Of a stretch of DNA of 24,520 bases, positions 15,989 to 23,203 are shown in pieces. The notes beneath the pieces were generated by a model. It ran no database searches and was not told the origin of the DNA. It saw nothing but the letters and a program-made list of their open reading frames with translations. Each line of letters begins with the position of its first letter. The first letter of the stretch is position 1. The stretch is from Flectobacillus sp. (GTDB taxonomy: Bacteria > Bacteroidota > Bacteroidia > Cytophagales > Spirosomataceae), in NCBI GenBank assembly GCA_029865665.1, contig JARXAV010000272.1:1-24520 (forward strand), given 5' to 3'. The translations under genes and the position numbers were made by a program.

Positions 15989-17419
15989 TTAATTAAAAAT
16001 GAAAGGCTGCGACATTCCTTCCGTATTTTCAGGTAATTGGTTATTTCCAGTATTCTTAAGTACGAGGTTACGGGCATCTCTAAAAGCATCATCTAAGCGT
16101 TTTCCACGCTGGATTGCATTTAAAAGTGCCTCGGTATAAAATCCATTGCTTTGTAGTCCGTTTCCTGAAGTCTTTCCTGAGGTGGTACCATAACCAATAT
16201 AATAGTTACTTGGCGATGAGGGAGATACCGCCACTTTGTGCGATTGCTCTTGATCTTGCGGCGTCATACCTCTAGCGTCTGAGCGGCAAGCATCAGCAAT
16301 GATTACTACATATTTTACCTGTTTGTTTTGTAATCTGGCTAAAATAGTTTGGAGTTGTATATACGCATTCACATCGATACTTGCACCTGCATCTATAGGT
16401 ACAAAATAGTTGAGACCATCCCTTTCGATGCCATGTCCTGCATAAAACAAAAAGACAACGTCTGCATTCTCTGCTTGGTTACACAAATTCGTAATTAGGT
16501 CTTCAAATGTTTTTGTATTGACATCAAAAGCTAGTTGAGTATCAACGCCAAAAGAGGCTAGTTTATTAGCCATTGCCTTAGCATCATTAATGGGCTGATT
16601 TCCGAGTGGATTGAAGGATTTATACGCATTATTTCCTATAAATAATCCAAGTTTTTTCTTGAATGAACTCAGCGTCGGTAATCCTTTATTATCGGTCGTT
16701 ACTTGCATTTCACTAGTACGAATCCTATTAATGGCCTTGGTCGCTTTTAAATGCTTGCGATTGACCAATAAAATTTTGTTGAAATAACTGATAGCAGTGG
16801 TCGTATCATTACTTAGTTCGTACCATTCTCCTAGAGAATAAAGAGCATCTTGGTTGGTAGGTTCTCTCTTTAGTAGTGGATTCAACGTGATAATTGCCTC
16901 TTGCATTTTGCCACCTTTCATATAACAATTAGCTCTTCCAATCAAAGCTTCAGTGTTTAGAGGCTCTATCCGAAGCACATCATTAAAAGCTGCTAATGCT
17001 TCTGCATAATTGGCGACCTCCAATAAGATATTTCCTTTTTTTAGAAGCACTTTTCTATTTTGAGGATTAGTAGATAATACGGCATTGAAATCAGTCAGAG
17101 CTTTGTCGAATTGTCTAGTTTCGAAATAGGCTATCCCTCTTGCTTCAAAGTATGCTTCATTTTTCTGAATTTGCAGTGCTATAGAAAACTCACTAATTGC
17201 ATCTTTAGCTTTTAGTGACTTCAGTAGTACTAAGCCTTTCTGATAATAGGCATCCGCATAATTTTCATCTTCCCGAATGGCATTTTCAAAACACCTCATT
17301 TTTTCGGCAACATCGCCTTCGTCTAGTCCTTTTTGATACCACTCCGTTGCCGTCAACTGAGCCATTGCAACGATGTTCGTTGCAATTAGCAGAAAAGTAA
17401 TCAATAGTGCTTTTTTCAT
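15989..17419 (-). CDS. Exported TPR-caspase (C14-family peptidase)
   Basis: The 476-residue protein has a signal peptide MKKALLITFLLIATNIVAMAQ. Residues about 25-225 are five or six tetratricopeptide repeats (for example AYYQKGLVLLKSLKAKDAIS, ARGIAYFETRQFDKALTDFN, LLKKGNILLEVANYAEALAA). The caspase domain is about 255-470: KKLGLFIGNNAYKSFNPL, VVFLFYAGHG with His329, YVVIIADACRSDA with Cys378, then GYGTTSGKTSGNG and NGFYTEALLNAI. Catalytic dyad intact; TPRs usually bind a partner or substrate. It lies 29 bases after the anti-sigma-like gene. Position right after a sigma/anti-sigma-like pair invites the idea that it cleaves or senses that pair; as an exported protein it could only reach the periplasmic part (inference). 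Confidence 0.92.
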   Translation of the reverse strand: MKKALLITFLLIATNIVAMAQLTATEWYQKGLDEGDVAEKMRCFENAIREDENYADAYYQKGLVLLKSLKAKDAISEFSIALQIQKNEAYFEARGIAYFETRQFDKALTDFNAVLSTNPQNRKVLLKKGNILLEVANYAEALAAFNDVLRIEPLNTEALIGRANCYMKGGKMQEAIITLNPLLKREPTNQDALYSLGEWYELSNDTTTAISYFNKILLVNRKHLKATKAINRIRTSEMQVTTDNKGLPTLSSFKKKLGLFIGNNAYKSFNPLGNQPINDAKAMANKLASFGVDTQLAFDVNTKTFEDLITNLCNQAENADVVFLFYAGHGIERDGLNYFVPIDAGASIDVNAYIQLQTILARLQNKQVKYVVIIADACRSDARGMTPQDQEQSHKVAVSPSSPSNYYIGYGTTSGKTSGNGLQSNGFYTEALLNAIQRGKRLDDAFRDARNLVLKNTGNNQLPENTEGMSQPFIFN

Positions 17420-17448
17420 AACAGTGCCAACAAGCGGAATGCTACTTT

Positions 17449-18063
17449 TTAGTGTTCGAGTTCATCGAGCAGCATGGCTGCTTTTTCACTAAATAGATTA
17501 TGCTTGTCTTTTGTAATTTTCTGAAGCACTTTTTTTGCATTTTTTTTATCATTATCTCGCAAATAACTAAGTGCAAGATACCATGAGGCCATTGGATGTT
17601 TAGATTGACTAAAATTAACTATAGCTTCAGTAAGTTCCTGTTTGTTGAGCGATGCAAGTCCATCTTTCAAGAATTTTGTATCACTCTCTGTAAATGTCAC
17701 ACTATTAATTTGCACACTTGACTCCGTATAATAACGGGTAAAAAGCTCTTCATTCCGAACATTTTGCCTATATTTAAATAAACCTGCGGCCCCTACAACT
17801 AACGTGGTACAAGCAACCAAGAGTAAGTAAGGATTATATTTTAGAGACCTCTTGGGTTTTATGTTTGACTTATGAACATCTTGGATGGTTTTGGTAAGTG
17901 CATGCACTTTAAAAGCAACACTAAGCTTTTTCAATTTTTCATATTCAATTTGTAACTCAGGGCGAATTGCCATTTCTTCTTCTATGGCACGTTTTTCATC
18001 TTCAGTTTCATCTCCAGATAAGTGATTAACCAGACGAAGCGTGTCTTCCGTTGTGATATTCAT
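17449..18063 (-). CDS. Single-pass membrane protein, anti-sigma-like
   Basis: In this 204-residue protein the cytosolic N-terminus (about 1-77) has the layout EDTLRLVNHLSGDETEDEKRAIEEEMAI, like that of the protein at 888-1550 and like anti-sigma-type proteins of Bacteroidota. One transmembrane helix lies at about 78-96 (NPYLLLVACTTLVVGAAGLF). The periplasmic C-terminus (about 99-204) is helical and ends in TPR-like repeats (MASWYLALSYLRDNDKKNAKKVLQKI). There is no zinc-ligand motif. The gene lies 195 bases after the sigma-like gene, separated by a promoter-like sequence and a palindrome. The anti-sigma assignment comes from layout and genomic position, not from a hallmark motif. Confidence 0.62.
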   Translation of the reverse strand: MNITTEDTLRLVNHLSGDETEDEKRAIEEEMAIRPELQIEYEKLKKLSVAFKVHALTKTIQDVHKSNIKPKRSLKYNPYLLLVACTTLVVGAAGLFKYRQNVRNEELFTRYYTESSVQINSVTFTESDTKFLKDGLASLNKQELTEAIVNFSQSKHPMASWYLALSYLRDNDKKNAKKVLQKITKDKHNLFSEKAAMLLDELEH

Positions 18064-18091
18064 GATTGTCTTATCGTTTAATGTAATAAAT

Positions 18092-18105
18092 AGGGCTATA
18101 GCCCT
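18092..18105. promoter_or_regulatory. 14-bp perfect palindrome upstream of the anti-sigma-like gene
   Basis: AGGGCTATAGCCCT is a perfect palindrome centred about 35 bases before the ATG at 18063, with AAATA/TATTT further out in the arms. A stem without loop is unfavourable in RNA, so a dimer-binding DNA operator is more likely. It lies just downstream of a promoter-like sequence, where a bound protein would repress. Confidence 0.4.
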
Positions 18106-18123
18106 TATTTACGATATTAATAA

Positions 18124-18153
18124 CAAAATAGGCTTTTAAAAGTAATTATCAAA
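18124..18153 (-). promoter_or_regulatory. Bacteroidota-type promoter candidate
   Basis: On the minus strand TTTG (18153-18150) is followed after 19 bases by TATTTTG (18130-18124), one base short of the Bacteroidota -7 element TAnnTTTG. The spacing fits the phylum's -33/-7 promoters. A start site would fall near 18117, upstream of the palindrome. Confidence 0.35.
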
Positions 18154-18258
18154 AACTAAGGTACTAAAATAATCAAATGACGCTTTGCCCTCTGTATCAA
18201 TATAACTACCTTGTGTTGCGAAAACCAACCTGTTATAAATATAAACGACACTAAGTCA

Positions 18259-18810
18259 TTATTCGTCTAAATAATCTCGAAGAGCCTTTAAACATTTACT
18301 AAATTGTACTCTAAGAGAACCCTCATTTTCATCAGGATATTTTTGGTAAATAGTCTTCCAATCTAAATCTAGCACTAATTTATCCTTTAATAAACCACTA
18401 CATTTAGTGGACATTTTATCAATTAACACCATTACTTGCTTATAATACAACAACTGTTCCGCATTAGACTCAAACTGAAATAGGCTTTCAGGTAAATCAT
18501 CAAATTGGCGACTATTTTTAAACCCAATACTTTTCCAGTAATCTCGTCTCTTCCAGTCAAGATGCCTTTTTACCCATGAAATAAGAATGGGAGTATTACC
18601 ATCTTCTCTTTTTTCAATTGTTCCATCTAAAATGCGAATATATAAATCGATTATTACGTCTTGATACAAATCAAAAGCAACATCAGCATCGCCTTTTAAT
18701 TCATATAAATGGTTAGAGTAGGTCACCTTCTCGATATATTCGAAAGCCCACTTTTGTCCCGATTTAACTCCATCATAGAGGTTGTTGTTATTTAGTAGCT
18801 GTTGTTTCAT
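18259..18810 (-). CDS. Sigma-70-like (ECF) transcription factor
   Basis: This 183-residue protein has the usual ECF length. Region 2 is at about 15-98: VKSGQKWAFEYIEKVT, then DVAFDLYQDVIIDLYIRIL (the DxYQDV core-binding helix), then ILISWVKRHLDWKRRDYWK. Region 4 is at about 125-180, with a helix-turn-helix-like WKTIYQKYPDENEGSLRVQF and SKCLKALRDYL. It would redirect RNA polymerase to a special promoter set. It heads the minus-strand unit and is followed by the anti-sigma-like gene. The sequence is divergent from canonical ECF factors (no clear '-10' region motif), so DNA specificity cannot be read. Confidence 0.72.
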   Translation of the reverse strand: MKQQLLNNNNLYDGVKSGQKWAFEYIEKVTYSNHLYELKGDADVAFDLYQDVIIDLYIRILDGTIEKREDGNTPILISWVKRHLDWKRRDYWKSIGFKNSRQFDDLPESLFQFESNAEQLLYYKQVMVLIDKMSTKCSGLLKDKLVLDLDWKTIYQKYPDENEGSLRVQFSKCLKALRDYLDE

Positions 18811-19349
18811 AATAGATTGTGCTAAGGTAATTGTAATATTTTTATGATTTTGTTTATCAAATTAACTCTTAGGAACGACCGCACTATATAAAAAATAATT
18901 GGTCTCTCATAATTCCTCCAAAGTGTCTCTACTTATGCTTGTTACATGATATTATTAAGCAGATATAAGAAGGTTGCTAAAAAAATCTATTTTTTTTATT
19001 ACAAATCGGGTTCTAACTCTAATATGTAGCACTGATACATTTGGATTTCGGATAGTTAGATTATTACAAGGATTGCCTCTGTTACAAGTCATAATCATTT
19101 AAAGATAAATAGAATTTGACAGAGCAGCTATAAAGGGTACTAGTACATAGTCCTAAGTAGTCCAATATATCTAATACGTATGTATTTATACGTTACTGAT
19201 TAACCCATTTTTTATACTATTAAAAAAAAAATACCCCGTTTGGTCATAATGAATACCATATAATAAATTGGCATTTTAGACATGTAATAAAATAGGTGTG
19301 TACACTTACTTTTCTGCTATCTACCATTTACAAAGACTACTGAATAAAT
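18811..19349. other. AT-rich divergent intergenic region of 539 bases
   Basis: The region lies between the sigma-like gene (minus) and the Sel1-caspase gene (plus). I see no convincing small gene. It has A/T runs, a 10-bp palindrome GTACTAGTAC at 19137-19146, a direct repeat TTACAAG at 19064-19070 and 19082-19088 (18-base period), and a promoter candidate at 19239-19271. It probably holds the control sites of both divergent units. Confidence 0.6.
19239..19271 (+). promoter_or_regulatory. Promoter candidate for the Sel1-caspase gene
   Basis: TTTG (19239-19242) is followed after 21 bases by TAAATTGG (19264-19271), one mismatch from TAnnTTTG. This would give a leader of roughly 70 bases before the ATG at 19350. 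Confidence 0.35.
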
Positions 19350-21221
19350 ATGAAAACGAAACTTATCCTACTTCTTAATTTACTGTTAATTATCGTACAG
19401 TATTCAAACGCTCATATCCAAAAAGATTCCGTATCTAATAATAATCAACGATCCTTAACGCCTAAAATCGAAACATCACCAGTAGAAAATGTACCTAAAG
19501 TACCGTTGATAGGTCGCCGTTGTGCTTTGGTAATTGGCAACAACGAGTACACCAATGTATCTAAACTTACCAATGCCATTAACGATGCAGATGATATTTC
19601 TGCTGCCCTGAAGAGAATGCATTTTGAGGTAACTACATTAAAAAATGTCAACTATGAGAGTTTAACAAAAAGCTTATCAGACTTTAAGGCACGCACAAAA
19701 GACGCTGAAATTATTTTAATCTACTACGCTGGCCATGGAATGACATACGATGCAATGAGCCATTTACTTCCGATAAACGCTCCACACACTAACTGTGTAG
19801 AAGATATGCTCAAATACTCTATATCGACCAATACGATACTAGAAGGGTTGGATAATAGTAGTACGCAAGTAAAATTAATTTTCCTTGATGCTTGTCGTAA
19901 TAAATTACCCTTGAATCCTTGCGAGAAAACGCCTCCTAAATTATCTGCTCAACTTAGAAATAATACGGCTATTGTCTATGCTACAGATGATGGAACTACG
20001 GCAAATGATGGCGTAGCTCGTAACGGACTTTTTACTGGCTGTTTACTGAAATTTATAGAGATTCCAAACATGGAGGTTAAAAGTATGATTTCCAAGACTA
20101 TAGGAGAAGCTCAGACGGTATCTTCCAATAAACAAGTACCTAATTCTACGATGAATATATCCATTGATGTGGTCTTAAACCCCATTTCGCTTAGTAATGA
20201 AGAAGTAAAGGATATTCTAAAACAAAGTGATATAGCATACGAACAAAGTAAATATCCAGAAACGTTCAAACTACTAACTCCGTATGTTAATCACCCGCTA
20301 TTTGATGCAAATCACGCTAGAAAACTAGGCTTTCTTTACGAAACTGGGTTGGGTTCAACACAGACACAAAGCTTTACAGAAGCCATTAAATACTACACTA
20401 TAGCAGCTAACAAGAACGATTCGTACAGTCAATTTTGCCTTGGGTTATTCTACGAAAAAGGGAAAGGAACAAGTCAGAATATTGAACTTTCCAAAGAATG
20501 GTATAAGAGAGCTACTGCCGAAAAAGGAACTACAATTCAACCTTGTGCTTTTTATAACCTCGCTCTAATTAATGAGAAAGAAGGAAAATACGATGATGCC
20601 ATTAGGGAATATTTTGAAGCCGCTGAACTTGAATTAGTTGATGCCCAAGTAAATCTTGGAATGTTCTATGAATTAGGTAAAGGTATCATTAGAAATACTG
20701 CTGAGGCACTTAAATGGTATAAGCGAGCCGCTGACCAAAACGATAAAGATGGACTGTTTAATTATGCTCGATTAGGACACCAACTTGGAGCAATCTCAGC
20801 TACTGATGTAGTTCCCCTTTACCAAAAAGCAGCAAAAGAAGGACATATCGAAGCGTGTATCAATTTGGCATTTTGCCTCGAAACTGGAAAAGGTGGTGTT
20901 ATTGACATTGAAAAAGCAAAATATTGGTACGAGTTAGCAGCAGCTAAAGACCATCCTATCGCATGGTTAAATTTGGGAATTTTAGCAGAATCAACGGCTA
21001 ATAATCATCAACCCAACTATGTTGAGGCAATCAATCGATACGAAAAAGCCGCTAAACTCAATATCCCAGAAGCCTTACATAACCTAGGTATTATCTATGA
21101 AAAGGCAAACGGTACTAAAAAAGATATGCAAAAAGCAAAACAGTACTATCAAAAAGCTGCTGAACTTGGATTTAAAGACTCTAAGACACATTTAACAAAC
21201 CTTGCATCCATTGGTAGATAA
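19350..21221 (+). CDS. Exported caspase (C14-family) peptidase with Sel1 repeats
   Basis: The 623-residue protein has a signal peptide MKTKLILLLNLLLIIVQYSNA. The caspase domain is at about 53-275: RRCALVIGNNEYTNVSKL, INDADDISAALKRM, IILIYYAGHG with His129, KLIFLDACRN with Cys182, then YATDDGTTANDGVARNGLF. The dyad is intact and the sequence closely follows the C14 pattern. Residues about 300-620 form a run of Sel1-like repeats (NLGMFYELGKG, AEALKWYKRAA, INLAFCLETGKG, AKYWYELAA, LHNLGIIYEKANG), a helical-repeat scaffold for protein binding. It is divergent from the sigma/anti-sigma/TPR-caspase unit and shares the caspase-plus-helical-repeat layout with the TPR-caspase, though the order is reversed (caspase first). 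The protein acts outside the cytoplasm; substrate unknown. Confidence 0.93.
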   Translation: MKTKLILLLNLLLIIVQYSNAHIQKDSVSNNNQRSLTPKIETSPVENVPKVPLIGRRCALVIGNNEYTNVSKLTNAINDADDISAALKRMHFEVTTLKNVNYESLTKSLSDFKARTKDAEIILIYYAGHGMTYDAMSHLLPINAPHTNCVEDMLKYSISTNTILEGLDNSSTQVKLIFLDACRNKLPLNPCEKTPPKLSAQLRNNTAIVYATDDGTTANDGVARNGLFTGCLLKFIEIPNMEVKSMISKTIGEAQTVSSNKQVPNSTMNISIDVVLNPISLSNEEVKDILKQSDIAYEQSKYPETFKLLTPYVNHPLFDANHARKLGFLYETGLGSTQTQSFTEAIKYYTIAANKNDSYSQFCLGLFYEKGKGTSQNIELSKEWYKRATAEKGTTIQPCAFYNLALINEKEGKYDDAIREYFEAAELELVDAQVNLGMFYELGKGIIRNTAEALKWYKRAADQNDKDGLFNYARLGHQLGAISATDVVPLYQKAAKEGHIEACINLAFCLETGKGGVIDIEKAKYWYELAAAKDHPIAWLNLGILAESTANNHQPNYVEAINRYEKAAKLNIPEALHNLGIIYEKANGTKKDMQKAKQYYQKAAELGFKDSKTHLTNLASIGR

Positions 21222-21295
21222 AAAAGAAGTCAGAAAGTCGTTTGGCTATTTTTAATCAATAGTCAGGCATAATAGGATTTAAGTACTCGTTGATA

Positions 21296-21340
21296 AATAG
21301 TTTATGATAATTTTTGTCTCAAGATATATCATAAGCTATT
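21296..21340 (+). repeat. 14-bp inverted repeat between the Sel1-caspase and beta-barrel genes
   Basis: AATAGTTTATGATA (21296-21309) pairs with TATCATAAGCTATT (21327-21340) with one G-U pair and a 17-base loop. No T-run follows, so it is not a standard terminator; it may be a weak terminator or a regulatory structure. Confidence 0.45.
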
Positions 21341-21444
21341 AGCGAATAGTTGTTTATCGAAATCTTTGAACATTTAAACTTTAAACTGACGACTACTTAT
21401 CAGGTTTTATCTCTCCTTAAATTAAATCGTTAACACTAATAATT

Positions 21445-23016
21445 ATGTTGAAAAATCTACTTTGTATTGGACTCATCCTTACAATCTGTTCTGTTTTTAA
21501 TGCTCAAGGCCAATATTCAGGTATTTGGCAAACGAGTAACAATGCTGGAGTAAGAGAAGCTCAATTAAACCCTGCTAGCGTAGCAGATTCTAGGTTAAGC
21601 ATTCAGGTTCATCTAGGTTCAATCTACTGGGTTGGTAATAGCCAAACCTTAAAAAATGAACTTATTCCTCATTCTTTACTGAGCTTTAAAATGTCTGGCA
21701 ACAGCTATAAAGCGAGTTATAGTGATATTTCGGGGCCTGGTATTATGGCTCAAGGAGACAACAATCACGCTTTCGTTTTCTCTACCCGTTTGCGGTCTTG
21801 GCAAACTCAAGACTCAACTTTAAGAAGTTTTTTTGAGGATACTCAAGCAAACAAAACCACTTTTGAAAATAAAAGTTATTCAGCAACAGCCTTACAAGAT
21901 GTTAGCTTCGGTTATGCACTTCCTGTCTTGGCAAAGGGAGCTCATTTTATTAAAGTTGGGGCGGCTTTAAAGTTCTACAAAACTATTTCTAGAGAAAATT
22001 ATACGTTCAGTGCCACCAATTCAAGTTTAAGTTTTGTTGGTAACGTCTTAGATTCAAATAAAGATTATGCAATCGGTGATATTTTCGGAACATCCAACGG
22101 CAAAGGATATGACCTTGGATTTAGTTACGAATATCGTCCTAAATACAATACGTATTATTACAAAATGGATAATAAAGACCGTTATGATGTCAGTAAAACA
22201 AAGTATGCCTTGAAGTTTAGCGTATCCCTACTTGATTTAGGGGGTTACTCAATTGCTCCAACTACTTTAACAAGTCAGATAAAAACAATTCCATTAGTAG
22301 ATTTATTCGGAACCCCCTATCAGAATAAATCAATTCAGGCAATCATAACAGGGGTCGAACCAAACTATACTCTAGACTCACTTTCGAGCATAGCTGAAGC
22401 CAAACTTCCTAGTACATTCGTTGCTAATTTAGATGTCCATCTTGGCAAAACCTGGTACATGAACGCACTATACAGAAGTTCGGATAAAAGTAATGCCTAT
22501 GCTCAACCTTCGGTAATTGCTCTAGCATTTCGTACCGAATCGGTTAATGGCTCTTGGAGTATGCCCGTTGCTTACGATTTAAATAATAAAAAAGTGGCCA
22601 TCGGTCTCCATGCAAGAATGGGTTCTTTTTTCGTAGGAACGGATAATATTATAGCTTTTAATGGCTCAGGAACGGCTACTCCTGCTTTCTATGCAGGAAT
22701 GTCAATCTCCATTAGAGCTCAAAAAATTAAGGATGACGACTTCGATAGTGTATCGAATTCGTATGACAAATGTGGAGATGAGAAAGGTATTTGGCAGTTT
22801 AGAGGTTGTGCAGATAGCGATGGAGACGGGATTATTGATAGAGACGACCTATGTAGATATGAACCAGGACCTAAATCAACACATGGTTGTAAAGATACAG
22901 ATGGAGATGGCATTCCTGATAAAGAAGACAAGTGTGACGACAAAAAAGGGCCAATCAGTAATGGCGGTTGTCCCATTGAAGGAACTCCTCAATCTACAGA
23001 GCCTGAGGACGAATAA
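21445..23016 (+). CDS. Outer-membrane beta-barrel-like protein (DUF5723-like) with thrombospondin type-3 repeats
   Basis: The 523-residue protein has a signal peptide ending near residue 22 (CSVFNAQGQ). Residues about 25-420 are amphipathic beta strands of the type seen in the Bacteroidota DUF5723 family (NPASVADSRLSIQVHLGS, ALQDVSFGYALPVLAKGAHF, VGAALKFYKTIS, LKFSVSLLDLGGYS, FYAGMSISIRA). The C-terminal about 95 residues contain thrombospondin type-3 repeats with calcium-ligand DxDGDG motifs (CADSDGDGIIDRDDLC, KDTDGDGIPDKEDKC). In many relatives an OmpA-like peptidoglycan-binding domain follows such repeats; here the protein stops after GGCPIEG and an acidic tail, so that domain is missing. 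A long hairpin follows the stop. Likely an outer-membrane or surface protein; the family call is moderate, the repeats are certain. Confidence 0.75.
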   Translation: MLKNLLCIGLILTICSVFNAQGQYSGIWQTSNNAGVREAQLNPASVADSRLSIQVHLGSIYWVGNSQTLKNELIPHSLLSFKMSGNSYKASYSDISGPGIMAQGDNNHAFVFSTRLRSWQTQDSTLRSFFEDTQANKTTFENKSYSATALQDVSFGYALPVLAKGAHFIKVGAALKFYKTISRENYTFSATNSSLSFVGNVLDSNKDYAIGDIFGTSNGKGYDLGFSYEYRPKYNTYYYKMDNKDRYDVSKTKYALKFSVSLLDLGGYSIAPTTLTSQIKTIPLVDLFGTPYQNKSIQAIITGVEPNYTLDSLSSIAEAKLPSTFVANLDVHLGKTWYMNALYRSSDKSNAYAQPSVIALAFRTESVNGSWSMPVAYDLNNKKVAIGLHARMGSFFVGTDNIIAFNGSGTATPAFYAGMSISIRAQKIKDDDFDSVSNSYDKCGDEKGIWQFRGCADSDGDGIIDRDDLCRYEPGPKSTHGCKDTDGDGIPDKEDKCDDKKGPISNGGCPIEGTPQSTEPEDE

Positions 23017-23027
23017 TATTAATTTCG

Positions 23028-23099
23028 ATCTGGCTTGTGTAAAAGTTAAAAGAATGATATTTAACATCCATTACTTTTAACTTTTTACATAAGCCAGAT
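23028..23099 (+). terminator. Long hairpin after the beta-barrel gene, possible terminator
   Basis: The arm at 23028-23052 (ATCTGGCTTGTGTAAAA...) pairs with 23074-23099 over 25 bp with one G-U and one bulge; the loop is 21 bases. It starts 11 bases after the stop at 23016. No clear T-run follows, so it may act as an RNA-stabilising 3' hairpin instead of a terminator. Confidence 0.5.
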
Positions 23100-23203
23100 G
23101 AGGTATTGTTTCTTTCATTCGAATAACGATTTCGCTTCAATTATTTCCTCCTACAAATAATCCATTTCAATTGATTTTACAGGCTTGTTAACTATTAGTC
23201 CTT

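Noticed and set aside
15925..16092. Upstream extension of the M48 peptidase frame
   Set aside because: It overlaps the C-terminus of the TPR-caspase gene and would bury the clear signal peptide starting at 15924.
19064..19088. Direct repeat TTACAAG with 18-base period as a LytTR binding site
   Set aside because: LytTR sites are usually longer repeats with about a 21-base period; a 7-base match in AT-rich DNA is weak.
22661..23080. 139-codon plus-strand frame and antisense frames over the thrombospondin repeats
   Set aside because: These are shadows of the Asp/Gly-rich repeat coding sequence in another frame.
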